A stretch of 37,288 bases of DNA. Source: Bacteroidota bacterium (GTDB lineage Bacteria > Bacteroidota > Ignavibacteria > SZUA-365). The notes below the pieces were generated by a model that was not told the DNA's origin, did not search any database, and was given only the letters and a program-made list of their open reading frames with translations. Below, in pieces: positions 25,183 through 34,616 of this stretch; positions within the stretch are counted from its first letter, which is position 1, and the number at the start of each line of letters is the position of its first letter. The DNA lies in the NCBI GenBank assembly GCA_023432805.1, contig JAEYUG010000091.1, positions 1-37,288 on the forward strand, written 5' to 3'. The position numbers and the translations under genes are program-made.

Positions 25183-28100
25183 CTACCTCCTCACTACCAC
25201 CCGCGCCTCGACAACCCCACCCCGCATCACCCGCAGCACGTACGCCCCCGGCGGCAGCGCCGACACATCCAGCACCCGACGCCACACCCCCTCGGCCGCA
25301 TCCTCCACCCGCACCCACTCGCGGCCCAGCAGATCATGCACCGTCGCCTGCACCAGACCTCCACCGCCACGCAACTCGACCGTCATCACCGACCGTACCG
25401 GCTCCGGCCACACCGACAATGCCATCCTCGCCGCCACCGGCACATCCACTCCCACCACCTTCCGCAACAGCACGCGCAACGTGTCGGTAGTCACGCACCC
25501 ACCGTTCCCCTCCCGCACGATCACGAATCCCGTGTCCACCTCGCCCCACTCCACGCGCACCCCGGCTTCCTCATCAAAGCCGAGCACGCGACCGCCGATC
25601 ACCGACCACGCCCATGCCCGGCCCGCGATCGAATCCGTCCGGTACGACACAACACTCCCCTGGTCGGTGGTTGCAGCACCCGAGATCACCGGCATAGGAC
25701 GCGGCACGAACCGTACGAGCAGTGTGTCCGAATCACCACCGCATGTCGCAGGCCCCTCGTCAGCCACGAAATACCCACCGTCCGTGCGCACCGTGATTAC
25801 CGATGTCGTCTCGCCCGTGCTCCAGCGCGGGGACCAGATGATGTCACGCGCCTCGAGCACGACGCTGTCGCCGATGCACGACACACACGCACCCCGCATC
25901 GAAATCCACGGTTGCGCATTCCACTCCACATCCACACGGTGCTCTGTACGTCGAACGCACATTCCGCTATCACGACTTGCGGCAAGATGCACGACCGCCT
26001 CACCAGCATGCCGCCATCGGATACGCACGCTGTCGGTCCCCTGCCCTTCGACGACGTCGGCATTCGCGACATTCCAGATGCACGTCACATCCGTGGGCAC
26101 ACTGGTCGTGAACAGCGCGACCTCACCCACACACGAATGCGTCGGTCCGGAGATCACCGGTACCGGCATTTCCACTGCGGCGACCCGCACCGTATCCGAC
26201 TGCGCAACACAACCATCGGCCGTCTGCACGGTCACGACATACGCCCCCGGAGCGCGCAGATGCCGAGAGCGCTGCCGCACGCCGTCGTTCCATTCATAGC
26301 GGACATACCCGTCCGATACCATGGCATGCACGGAGTCCCCCTCGCAGAAGGGTCCCGCATGCGCCAGCGTCACCACGGGCGCGGGAGCCGGCAGCACCGT
26401 CACCGTCACGGGCGGCGAGGCCACCATCCGTCCGCGCCGGTCGCGCGCGGACCAGAGATACGCGCCGGATGCATCCGCCACGAGACGCGGTCCCGTCGCG
26501 CCGGTGGACCACCGCACGCTGTCGTATCCCGGCGTCGCATGCAGCGTCACCGCCACGCCCTCGCAGAACGTGAGCGGTCCGTCGACGATGATCGCAGCGT
26601 CCGCCTGCCCGCCGATCGTACGGCACATGCGTGCTGATCTCCCATGCCTCGCGACCACATCGACGCACACCCGCGCGGTGTCCCCGTCCAGACGCTTCGC
26701 CGCGCGCAGCTTCCAGCAGACGACCACGGTATCGCCGGCGGGCAGGCCGTCATGTGCGACATGCACGCTCGCGGACTCTCCCGCATCCAGCATCAATCCC
26801 GGTGGCAGCGCGATCGTCGCAACGGGATCCTCCGCAACCCGATCGCCCGCATTCCACACACGCGCACACACTGTGATCGTGTCGGGTACATATCCCCGCA
26901 GGGAATCCCAGACCAGCGTGTCCGCTGCATCGAGTTCCATCACGAGCTCCGCCGAGCGTCCGAACACGGAGGCGTTATGCGTTTCGGTCATGACACGCAC
27001 GCACCCGATCGACACCGCTGCTGTGTCCATCGTGACATGCACAACGGCCTGCCCTCCCGCAGGGAGATCCGCAGCTTCCACATCGAGCGCGAGCAGCGGC
27101 ACCGCACCATTCCTCTGCACCTCCCGCGTCGTGCGGATGCGCACGCCATCGGCCGTCGAGGTCACGGTCGCCCCTGCATCTTCGATGAGCGTGTGCTCGA
27201 GGAGGAGTCCTCTGATCTGCAGAACCGGGGGATCGACCCGCAGCCCCAGCTCGAACGGCGGGATGCTCCCGACCCCACTCCATGCCGTCACCGACAGCGG
27301 AAGCCTCGCTCGCGCGCCGCCGCGAAACGAGTCCGTCGCGAAGGCTAGCCGCAGATGTGCGTGCAGTGATGTGTCGAGAATGGCGCGGTAGGACTTCGTC
27401 TGGAGATGATCAGATCCGCAGAAATTCTTCAACACGAGATTGACGATGCGCGTTTCACCGTCTGGGCACGAGGTGTTGTAGAAAATCACGCACTCCTGCC
27501 ATCCAATCATCAGACCAGTAATCTCATCGTAGAGTTGCTGCAGATCCCATGCACGTGGTTCCAAGTACATTCTCCCACCTGTGTATCCTGCCAGAGAGAT
27601 CAGGAGTGCCGGATCGACAACCCCGATCCCGATGGTGAAAATCCGGATCCTGTTTTTATTCGCAAGTGCAACGACGTTATAGAACGTTTCAGAGGTAGTG
27701 TCCAGACGTCCGTCACTCACAAACACCACAGCTCTGCAGGGATTCACTGCGTCAGTGGCGACCACTTCGATCGCGCGGCGCAGAGCATCGAGCCCCATCG
27801 ATCGTCCCAGCGCAGGTAGGTTCGTGATGGTCGACGCCAGCGCTGCCTGGTTGGTGGTCATCGACTGTGCGATGCGGGTACTGTCCGCGCTCCAGATCAC
27901 GGCGGCTTCATCATGCGAAGGATCAAGAAGTCCGACGAACGCATGCGCAGCATCGCGCATCGACTGATTCTTCGCCCCCAGCATGCTCGAACTCGCATCG
28001 AGCACGAGCGCAAGAGACGCGGCGCATCGTTGCATGGGTGCGGGGCACCACAACGTGAAATCCGTGATCTCGCGACCGTTCTCGTACACGCGGAACTGTG

Positions 28101-28314
28101 ACGGATCATTGAAATACCGTGGCGTGCCATTGCATCCCGCCGAGAGATACAACTCGATCGTCGGCCAGTTGTTGATCACGCGTTTGAAGTTCAGCGTCCC
28201 CTGCGCCTGCAGCAGAACCGGCAGCACCGCCAGCAGCACCGCGAGAACGACGATACCCTGCAGCAGACGCATCCCGCGTCCAGCCGCACCGTGCACATCC
28301 TGCCTTCCACGCAT
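25183..28314 (-). CDS. Secreted VWA-domain protein with Ig/PKD-like domains and T9SS sorting domain
   Basis: A 1043-residue protein with a signal peptide (hydrophobic residues about 17-36, cut near LQAQG). A von Willebrand factor A domain spans about 98-290, with an intact MIDAS DASSS motif (D106, S108, S110) and VVFVSDGRLD. A beta-rich middle region follows, then several Cys-containing Ig/PKD-like repeats (about 600-960; FCEGVAVTLHATPGYDSVRWS, FCEGDSVHAMV, SCVGEVALFT). It ends in a T9SS type A sorting domain (VWPEPVRSVMTVEL, LLGREWVRV, LPPGAYVLRVM). It is probably a surface adhesin or matrix protein binding ligands through a divalent metal. ATG 28314 is chosen because AAGGAG lies 9 nt upstream; the longer frame would run through the terminator region of the gene upstream. 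Confidence 0.85.
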   Translation of the reverse strand: MRGRQDVHGAAGRGMRLLQGIVVLAVLLAVLPVLLQAQGTLNFKRVINNWPTIELYLSAGCNGTPRYFNDPSQFRVYENGREITDFTLWCPAPMQRCAASLALVLDASSSMLGAKNQSMRDAAHAFVGLLDPSHDEAAVIWSADSTRIAQSMTTNQAALASTITNLPALGRSMGLDALRRAIEVVATDAVNPCRAVVFVSDGRLDTTSETFYNVVALANKNRIRIFTIGIGVVDPALLISLAGYTGGRMYLEPRAWDLQQLYDEITGLMIGWQECVIFYNTSCPDGETRIVNLVLKNFCGSDHLQTKSYRAILDTSLHAHLRLAFATDSFRGGARARLPLSVTAWSGVGSIPPFELGLRVDPPVLQIRGLLLEHTLIEDAGATVTSTADGVRIRTTREVQRNGAVPLLALDVEAADLPAGGQAVVHVTMDTAAVSIGCVRVMTETHNASVFGRSAELVMELDAADTLVWDSLRGYVPDTITVCARVWNAGDRVAEDPVATIALPPGLMLDAGESASVHVAHDGLPAGDTVVVCWKLRAAKRLDGDTARVCVDVVARHGRSARMCRTIGGQADAAIIVDGPLTFCEGVAVTLHATPGYDSVRWSTGATGPRLVADASGAYLWSARDRRGRMVASPPVTVTVLPAPAPVVTLAHAGPFCEGDSVHAMVSDGYVRYEWNDGVRQRSRHLRAPGAYVVTVQTADGCVAQSDTVRVAAVEMPVPVISGPTHSCVGEVALFTTSVPTDVTCIWNVANADVVEGQGTDSVRIRWRHAGEAVVHLAASRDSGMCVRRTEHRVDVEWNAQPWISMRGACVSCIGDSVVLEARDIIWSPRWSTGETTSVITVRTDGGYFVADEGPATCGGDSDTLLVRFVPRPMPVISGAATTDQGSVVSYRTDSIAGRAWAWSVIGGRVLGFDEEAGVRVEWGEVDTGFVIVREGNGGCVTTDTLRVLLRKVVGVDVPVAARMALSVWPEPVRSVMTVELRGGGGLVQATVHDLLGREWVRVEDAAEGVWRRVLDVSALPPGAYVLRVMRGGVVEARVVVRR

Positions 28315-28323
28315 TGTCGCATG

Positions 28324-28329
28324 CTCCTT
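28324..28329 (-). promoter_or_regulatory. Ribosome binding site setting the VWA-protein start
   Basis: AAGGAG on the minus strand, 9 nt before ATG 28314. It decides against the 55-residue longer open frame. Confidence 0.6.
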
Positions 28330-28404
28330 GTATTCCCTGAAGACAACCCACCTCCCCTCAACCTGACCTCCCGTCACCCCCCGTCCGCAAATGAGCCTCC
28401 TCAA

Positions 28405-28437
28405 GAAAAACCGCACCTCCCCGAGGGGAGGTGCGGT
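28405..28437 (-). terminator. Strong intrinsic terminator of the 37-28 kb operon
   Basis: ACCGCACCTCCCC (28410-28422) and GGGGAGGTGCGGT (28425-28437) form a 12-13 bp perfect stem; on the minus strand it is followed by a T-run interrupted by one C (complement of 28403-28410). It lies 43 nt after the stop of the FecR-domain gene and insulates the VWA gene downstream. Confidence 0.88.
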
Positions 28438-28479
28438 ACGGTCAACCAACAACTTCCGCGGGACGAAACCCGCGCACAT

Positions 28480-29406
28480 TCAACGCAGCAGCAGACTCTC
28501 GTCGGCAGGTAACTGCTGGGAGGCGAGCATGCCGCGAAGGATCTCCCGGTACTCGTCCACGTCCGGTGCGAGACGGATCGCCGCCAGATACTCGCGGCAC
28601 GCATCCGCAAAGAGGCTGCGGCGTTCGAAGTACACGCCGCGCACGACATGCGTGGTCACACTGTCCGAGCCCATCGCGGCGAGCTCCTTCTCCAGCTGCT
28701 CCACCTCGCGTGCAATCACCAGCGCCGTGTCCGCATCCAGCACACGGAAACTCCGCGGCGCACTCGCCGCTCCGTCGGTCATCCGCACCACGCTCCAGCG
28801 GTAGCTTCCCCCCTGTGCGAGAGGCAGCACGCCGGGATCGGCGGTGAACTGCGTGCCCTCGACCATGCGGCGATCCACGATGTCATTCCTCTCATCCTGA
28901 ATGATCACTTCGTAGGTGGGGACGGGGTCATCGTCCACCCACGTGAACGCCATCGTGCCCCCGCGTTCGGTGGCCAGCGGGAACAGCGCCTCGAACACCG
29001 GCGAGGTACCGCGCACGGCGCCGTAGGTGTTGTGCACCTTGTCGTCGCGAGCGCGCTGCATCTGTGCAGCCGCATACTGCATGATTGCACCGGCCGCGTT
29101 CTCGCTCGAGCGTGCAGCCTTTTTCGGCACGAGGGTTGACAGCTGCCGCGTCGCATTCTGGTCGATGCTCACGAGCCGTTGACTGTTGACCATGAGCTTC
29201 GCGTAGCTCGAAAACGAGGTGCGCACGACATCGGTCGCCTTCAGCGTCATGCCGACCGTGAGCGGAGTCCACGACTTCGCGTTTTTCTTCGGGGCATGTT
29301 CCACCTTGCCCTTCACACTCATGACGACGAAGGAATCCTGCGCGACCGCTGCCGCGGGCAGGAGCAGAACGAACACAAGGGTGGGAAGCAGTCGGTGCAG
29401 GATCAT
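28480..29406 (-). CDS. FecR-domain periplasmic protein
   Basis: A 308-residue protein with a signal peptide (1-22, AAAVAQ). Residues about 26-100 form a FecR-like domain (V..VKGKVEHAP...W.PLTVGMTL...D.VRT...SYAKLMVN...LVSIDQNA). A middle beta-rich domain (about 130-220) resembles an Ig/fibronectin-like fold (TYEVIIQDE...YRWSVVR), and the C-terminal part is helical with a single TPR-like unit (FADACREYLAAIRLAPDVDEY). FecR domains bind envelope polymers or pass signals between envelope proteins. Its start overlaps the stop of the CHASE2 gene (ATGA), and FecR/CHASE2 pairs are known elsewhere, so both are likely to act together. No sigma factor is nearby, so the classical FecI/FecR regulatory role is unlikely. 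Confidence 0.85.
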   Translation of the reverse strand: MILHRLLPTLVFVLLLPAAAVAQDSFVVMSVKGKVEHAPKKNAKSWTPLTVGMTLKATDVVRTSFSSYAKLMVNSQRLVSIDQNATRQLSTLVPKKAARSSENAAGAIMQYAAAQMQRARDDKVHNTYGAVRGTSPVFEALFPLATERGGTMAFTWVDDDPVPTYEVIIQDERNDIVDRRMVEGTQFTADPGVLPLAQGGSYRWSVVRMTDGAASAPRSFRVLDADTALVIAREVEQLEKELAAMGSDSVTTHVVRGVYFERRSLFADACREYLAAIRLAPDVDEYREILRGMLASQQLPADESLLLR

Positions 29407-31448
29407 GGATGGATCTCTCCAGGTGTGTCAGGGTGGTCTGATTCGTGAACATCGAACACCGCCGCAAGGCGCGCCACCGTTTCGGGAGGAAGAACCGGCT
29501 CGCAGGCCACGCCCTCGCCCATGTAGACGGGAAGCGGCGCGATCTCGAGCTGCCGGCGCACGAGACCCGAGAAGTGGAACAACTCTGTGATCCTGTGCAC
29601 CTTGCATTCAGCTTCGATGCAGAAGGGCGCAAGCGGGATCGCCGCACCAGGGCCAGGGACCTCGGTCAAGCAGAGCTGCATCGCGGGGATGGACTCCCCT
29701 TCTACGTTCCCTTCCCCCCCATTTGTTTCACGACCCTCGATCTTCCACGTGCCGAGATGATCGGCGAGCGTCTCACGGTGGAGACGCAGCACATAGGGCA
29801 GCAGCATCTCCCATTCCTCGAGATCCACGAACTCGTTGAAATCCTGCTTCTGCGTGCCGAGCAGTTCATGCTTGACCGCGCTCTCGCGCAGCAGCATCAT
29901 CTTGCGACCCGACAGAAAGCGCAGGAAGTACTGCTCGTCGCTGCGGCGGGGATCACGAAAGATCTCTCCTATGGGTGGAAGCAGTGCGCACCAGACCTCG
30001 ACATCCGGCAGTGCCGCCTGCGGCGGCAATGCATGCCCCGCAGCAGTGCGACGCGCCATCTCCAGTGCGGAAGCCGTGTGCAACGCACGCAGCGCGGCAT
30101 GTTGCAGACGCAGGTTCGCGATAAAGGCGTTGTCGTCGTCGAAGGCATGCACGAGCGCGGTGGCACGGGGTGCGTGCGACTCACTCCACTTCCGCACCGT
30201 GCGGTGCAGCAGCTTGAAGCGTTGGGACTGCACGTACGCGTTGCATGGAATGAACAGAAGGACCACCGATGTCAGAATGTCGTAACTGATCTTCACGTCG
30301 AGGAAGAAGTAGGCGATGATCGGCATGAAGAAGACGAGAACGGATTCGGTGACGAGCATGGTCGTGATCAGATACCCGACCGCGCGCGAACTCGCCACGC
30401 GCACACGCAAGGCACGGTAGAGCGCAATGCTCAGATACCCGAACACAAAGGCGACCAGCCAGTCGCCCCAGACGGGAATCGATGTGATGAAGGTGCCGGT
30501 CAGCAGCATGTTCACCACGTTCGCGTGGATGAGCACACCGGCCATGTCAGGTCCCTCGACGCCCATCGCTGTCGATCCGTCCGGCAGCGTACGCTCGGTT
30601 CGCCGTCCCATCGGTGTCGTATGCGTGTCGTTGATGTAGACGAGACCCTTCTCGTTGACGAAGCCCACCAGCACGATCGCCCCGTCGAAGAGCGACGCAT
30701 AGCTGTCGCCACCGATCACATCGTCGATCGGGACGGTCTGGTACTGCTGATACGTGCCGCTGTAGGCGATGATCTGAGGTTCCTCCGGCACGGTGCGCAC
30801 GGGAACGGCAAGGGAGGAGTCGTACAGCTCCATGAGACGCACAGGGAAGCCGGTCTGCCGCCCGTCCTCGAGCGTGCGATACGGCGTGAAGCGCCGTACC
30901 ACCCCGTCGTCGTCGGGTGTCAGATTTACGAAGGCTGTGCGCTCGCGGGGGATGCCGAGCTCGGGTACGGGTTGGATGATGGTGCGCAGGGAGTCCTCGT
31001 CATACCCGGAGGCGAGGATGACATTCGGCACATCCGCAAGCGCCTGGCGCAGTGCGTCGATCTCATGCACGCGCTCCGGGGGGAAGCGTTCGAAATGCTG
31101 ACGATCGAAGAAGACATCGATGCCGATCGCGCGCACACCGTAGGCATGCAGCTTGTAAAGCAGCATGGCGATCTTCGCGTCGGGCGCGGGCGACACTTCA
31201 CCGATATTCACGACGACGACTCGGGGATCCGAGAACTCCGTGCTCTTGATCGCAAAAATCGCGTCGAGACTCACGTCTTCGATGTTCAGGAACTCGATGC
31301 GCCCGGTGACGGGCGAGAGGAAGGAGGTTTCGTCCTGTTCGGGGATGAGGTCGGCGATCACGCCGAACACGGCGGTCAGCGCGAGTGCGAGTGCCGCACC
31401 CGCGACAAACTCGATGTTGAACAGTGCTCGCAGGTACCGCTTCTTCAT
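29403..31448 (-). CDS. CHASE2-domain membrane protein without recognisable output domain
   Basis: A 681-residue protein. After an N-terminal helix (about 12-33) comes an extracytoplasmic CHASE2 domain (about 40-325; VVVVNIGEVSPAPDAKIAMLLYKL, GIDVFFDR, FVNLTPDDDGVVRRF, DGAIVLVGFVNE, DMAGVLIHANVVNMLL). Three hydrophobic segments follow (about 328-350, 362-384 and 392-410), the standard CHASE2 arrangement. The remaining about 270 residues are cytoplasmic by topology. They contain no GGDEF, adenylate cyclase, kinase or phosphatase motif that I can recognise, only a mixed helical region with Cys and Trp-rich segments. AGGAGGTA at 31453-31460 overlaps the preceding stop and precedes the ATG by 4-6 nt. 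It is the third gene of a four-gene operon. It is a sensor with an unknown partner, possibly the FecR-domain protein. Confidence 0.85.
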   Translation of the reverse strand: MKKRYLRALFNIEFVAGAALALALTAVFGVIADLIPEQDETSFLSPVTGRIEFLNIEDVSLDAIFAIKSTEFSDPRVVVVNIGEVSPAPDAKIAMLLYKLHAYGVRAIGIDVFFDRQHFERFPPERVHEIDALRQALADVPNVILASGYDEDSLRTIIQPVPELGIPRERTAFVNLTPDDDGVVRRFTPYRTLEDGRQTGFPVRLMELYDSSLAVPVRTVPEEPQIIAYSGTYQQYQTVPIDDVIGGDSYASLFDGAIVLVGFVNEKGLVYINDTHTTPMGRRTERTLPDGSTAMGVEGPDMAGVLIHANVVNMLLTGTFITSIPVWGDWLVAFVFGYLSIALYRALRVRVASSRAVGYLITTMLVTESVLVFFMPIIAYFFLDVKISYDILTSVVLLFIPCNAYVQSQRFKLLHRTVRKWSESHAPRATALVHAFDDDNAFIANLRLQHAALRALHTASALEMARRTAAGHALPPQAALPDVEVWCALLPPIGEIFRDPRRSDEQYFLRFLSGRKMMLLRESAVKHELLGTQKQDFNEFVDLEEWEMLLPYVLRLHRETLADHLGTWKIEGRETNGGEGNVEGESIPAMQLCLTEVPGPGAAIPLAPFCIEAECKVHRITELFHFSGLVRRQLEIAPLPVYMGEGVACEPVLPPETVARLAAVFDVHESDHPDTPGEIHP

Positions 31449-31451
31449 CGA

Positions 31452-34400
31452 CTACCTCCTGAACCGCCGCACGCCGTCGGAGAGGTCGAACCCGAACAGC
31501 ACGCTCACATACCAGCGCCACTCGCGGCCGTACGTCACGTTTTGCCCGGAGAACTGCCGCGTGAACGAATCGAGTCCGTACGCGCCGCTGAACGAAATGC
31601 GCGTGGGATACATCGAGAAGCTGAAGCTCTCGAGGCGAAGGTCGAACCCAACGTCCTTCTTCATGCCCGCCAGCGACGCCTCGCGCGGCGCCATCACCGC
31701 ATCGCCCGCATCGAAGAACACCCCGCCGTACAGCTTGTCAAAGAGCAGATGCCCGATCCGCAGTCCCATGCTCGGCAGAATCGGGAAACGGTAGGTCACG
31801 TTCGCACTGTACACTTCGTTGCCGCCCAGCGCATAATACGTGTAGCCCTGCATGCCCATGATGCCGCCCGCGTAGAAGTTGAAAAAGTCGTCGACGGGCG
31901 CGCCGAGAATGCTGCCGCCGCGCAGCCGCACCGATGCGGTGTGAAGTCCCCCGGGAAGCCGCGTCGAGAGGAACACCTGTCCCTCGACACGATGAAACAG
32001 GAAGGAGGTGTAGCGGGGAAGCAGCATGCCGGTGGATGCATCGAACTCGTAGTCGCCCTGGGGATTGAAGCGGTTCGCCTCGTAATCATACCGCAGATGC
32101 GCGCGGAAGCCGACGGGATTGATCTCCGCGTCGCGGGCAGGCATGATCTCGTGATGCTTCAGATCGAGACTGAGTCCGTTGCCGATCAGGTACAGGTTGT
32201 CGCGCGCGGGTACGAGCACGTCGAGGTCGGGATTCCGGTAGCTGCCGATCGTGCTCGTGTAGCGGCTGTGGCGATAGCCGGCTTCCAGACTCGTGTGCGC
32301 CCCGCCGAGATTGTGGCGGACTCGGGCGGCGAACTCGAGGAGGTTGAAGTCGACATCGAGGCCGACGGGATCCACAAAGAAATCCTCGATCACGCTTTCG
32401 GTCGAACGTGTCACATTGTACACCTCGAGGTTCACATCGGGAAAGAGACCGAGATTGGCCAGCAGCGGCACGCGGTCGCGGTAGGTGAAGCCGAGGAAGA
32501 GATCCCGTTCGCCGTTGATGTTGATCGCACCGCTGGCAAGCATCTCGAGACGCCCGAGGATGTCGCTCGAGTAGAGCATGAGTCCCGGCTTGAGCAGGGC
32601 GAGTCCCGTGTTGCGGGGGTTGTACCCATCCACCCGCAGCGTCGGGAAGAACATCATGTTCTGGAAGATGGTCTTGTACGAGACGGACTTCGCGTCGGGC
32701 AGGTTCGCATCGTCATAGGCGGCCAGGCGCTCCCACTCCCAGTCGCTGGTGGAGGCCGACGCAATCGCCGGTGCGAAGCTGCGCGCAGGCAGGTAGTCGT
32801 TGTTCTCGAGGGCAAGGGGAGCGGCGTTGCGGCGAACAGCCAGTTTGTATCCCCCCGCGGTGTAGCGGGCAAAGGCGAGCGTCCCCTCCCCATTCACGAC
32901 AGGCATGAAGGCGCCTCCGGTCACGTTCGTCAGCTGCGAACGCTGCATCGTCGCGAGTTCCATGGCGTAGATGTTGAAGATGCCCGTGCGGTCTGCCGCG
33001 TAGTACAGCGTGCGGCCGTCGGCGCTGTAGCGGGGATCGCGATGGTCGAACTCCGGGTCGCTGAGCAGCACACGCATGTCGCTGCCGTCTGCGTTGATGG
33101 TGGCAATGCTGCGCTGCACGCGCGCACTGTAGCCGAACACGAGCGAGCGGCCGCCGGGATGCCACTGCGGCGTGAACACCTGCTCACCGTTCGTGAACGT
33201 GGTAAGTGCACGCATGTCGCCACCGAGCGTGTCGACGGTGGCGAGGTTCACCGTGCCGTCCTTCGCATGCACGAAGGCGATGCGCGCACCGTCGGGACTC
33301 CAGGTGGGACTCGTTGCGCGCAGGTCGCGCGTCAGACGGCTCTCCGACTTCGACGCGAGGTCGTACACATAGAGATCGTAGTAGAGGTGTCCGTAGACGC
33401 CCGGGGGATTGTACTTCGCGTACAGAAGCCGGCGTCCATCCGGCGAAAGGGAGACGGCCGAGCGGACACCACCGACAACGAGTTCCTCCTTCCCCGTCTC
33501 CATGTCGCGCGCGTACACGGCCGTGCGGCCGAAGTAATCCGAGGTCTTGTTGGAGGTGTAGTACAGTGTGCGGCCATCGGCGCTGAAGACGGGATGCAGG
33601 TTCGCGAACCCGACCTCGCCGACGATGTCGCCCTCCACGCGGGCGCGCAGCACGGGCGCGATGCGCGCGGCGTACTCGGCGGCGATGGACTGCTTCCACT
33701 CGGCGTAGAGGTCTGCGCCCGACTTACCCAGCACGTCGCGGATCGCACCATCCACCGTGAAGATGAAGGGCTTGCTCATCGCACGAGTGATCTTCACGAT
33801 CGCATCCTCGCCATAGGTGCGCGAGATGTAGCGTGTGAGGTTGTAGCCCGCGTTGTAGACGCTCTCGTTGCCGAGGCTGGTCTTGCCGAAGGCCTGCATC
33901 TCACCCCAGGTGAGCATCGAGTCGGCGAGCACGTAGGAGCGCAGGATCATGTCGCGGTGGGCATCCCAGTTCTCGTAGCCGAACTGGTAGCGCATGTACT
34001 GCGCCGTGCCTTCTGCGAGCCAGGGTGGCACGACGATGCCGGGAATCGGATACGACACGAGCGTGTTCGGGAAGCCGTAGAGCACGTCGTTGCGGCGCTC
34101 GCTCTCGTATCCGAACCACTGCAGCGTGAGCGCGGGCATGCTGCGCCCCCACTTCATGGCGGCCTGCATCTGGATCACGTGCGTGTACTCGTGCGCGATC
34201 ACGTTGCGCAGCCAGTTGTGCGTGCCGCGCAGTTCGAAGTCCAGCGGTGAGGCCCAGATTTCGATCTTGTTGTTGAAGAAGTAGGCCGCGCCGTTCGAAT
34301 AGTCACTGATGTCCTTGATCACGAAGTGCACCTTCGTGCTCGGCACCTGGTTGTACAGCGATGTGATGGGACCGTGGATGTCTTCGGCGATGCGCGCCAC

Positions 34401-34616
34401 CACGCGCGCCGTTCGTTCTGCCCCTTCGTGATAGCTGACGGTGAAGTGCTTTGTTTCGATCGTACGCCAGGGCAGCTCGGGGGCGGAGTAGGCGTCAGGC
34501 TGTGCCGCAAGCCGCGCGGTCGACGCCGCAAGCAGCAGCACCGCGAACAACGCGGTGCGGGAAAGGAAACGCCGACGAAGGCCGGCGTCCTGGAAGCATG
34601 TCGTGTGCATGGTCAT
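31452..34616 (-). CDS. Outer-membrane fusion protein: zinc peptidase (MA-type) + TolB-like propeller + Omp85-like barrel
   Basis: A 1054-residue protein with a signal peptide (about 15-38, ARLAAQ). Residues about 50-320 are a gluzincin-type peptidase (Peptidase_MA-like), with zinc motif H142-E143-Y-T-H146 and the distal Glu202 in WLAEGTAQY. Residues about 335-640 carry at least five PD40/TolB propeller blades (for example SADGRTLYYTSNK, SPDGRRLLYAK, SPDGARIAFVHA, HPGGRSLVFGY, SADGRTLYYAADR). Residues about 690-1054 look like an Omp85/surface-antigen barrel (YGGVFFDAGDAV near the end, SMYPTRISFSGAYGL). The start overlaps the stop of the preceding gene (ATGA at 34613-34616), which favours ATG 34616 over longer frames. 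It is likely a surface or periplasmic protease anchored through its own barrel; the substrate is unknown. Confidence 0.85.
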   Translation of the reverse strand: MTMHTTCFQDAGLRRRFLSRTALFAVLLLAASTARLAAQPDAYSAPELPWRTIETKHFTVSYHEGAERTARVVARIAEDIHGPITSLYNQVPSTKVHFVIKDISDYSNGAAYFFNNKIEIWASPLDFELRGTHNWLRNVIAHEYTHVIQMQAAMKWGRSMPALTLQWFGYESERRNDVLYGFPNTLVSYPIPGIVVPPWLAEGTAQYMRYQFGYENWDAHRDMILRSYVLADSMLTWGEMQAFGKTSLGNESVYNAGYNLTRYISRTYGEDAIVKITRAMSKPFIFTVDGAIRDVLGKSGADLYAEWKQSIAAEYAARIAPVLRARVEGDIVGEVGFANLHPVFSADGRTLYYTSNKTSDYFGRTAVYARDMETGKEELVVGGVRSAVSLSPDGRRLLYAKYNPPGVYGHLYYDLYVYDLASKSESRLTRDLRATSPTWSPDGARIAFVHAKDGTVNLATVDTLGGDMRALTTFTNGEQVFTPQWHPGGRSLVFGYSARVQRSIATINADGSDMRVLLSDPEFDHRDPRYSADGRTLYYAADRTGIFNIYAMELATMQRSQLTNVTGGAFMPVVNGEGTLAFARYTAGGYKLAVRRNAAPLALENNDYLPARSFAPAIASASTSDWEWERLAAYDDANLPDAKSVSYKTIFQNMMFFPTLRVDGYNPRNTGLALLKPGLMLYSSDILGRLEMLASGAININGERDLFLGFTYRDRVPLLANLGLFPDVNLEVYNVTRSTESVIEDFFVDPVGLDVDFNLLEFAARVRHNLGGAHTSLEAGYRHSRYTSTIGSYRNPDLDVLVPARDNLYLIGNGLSLDLKHHEIMPARDAEINPVGFRAHLRYDYEANRFNPQGDYEFDASTGMLLPRYTSFLFHRVEGQVFLSTRLPGGLHTASVRLRGGSILGAPVDDFFNFYAGGIMGMQGYTYYALGGNEVYSANVTYRFPILPSMGLRIGHLLFDKLYGGVFFDAGDAVMAPREASLAGMKKDVGFDLRLESFSFSMYPTRISFSGAYGLDSFTRQFSGQNVTYGREWRWYVSVLFGFDLSDGVRRFRR

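Noticed and set aside
22314..25490. Plus-strand open frame of 1058 codons opposite the GH20-like gene
   Set aside because: Its composition is an Arg/His/Pro-rich shadow; the minus-strand product has a signal peptide, catalytic-type motifs and a T9SS domain.
29445..34250. Very long plus-strand open frame (1601 codons) opposite the CHASE2 and peptidase-barrel genes
   Set aside because: It is antisense to well-supported coding sequence, has His/Arg/Glu-rich composition typical of the complement of GC-rich genes, and shows no domain.
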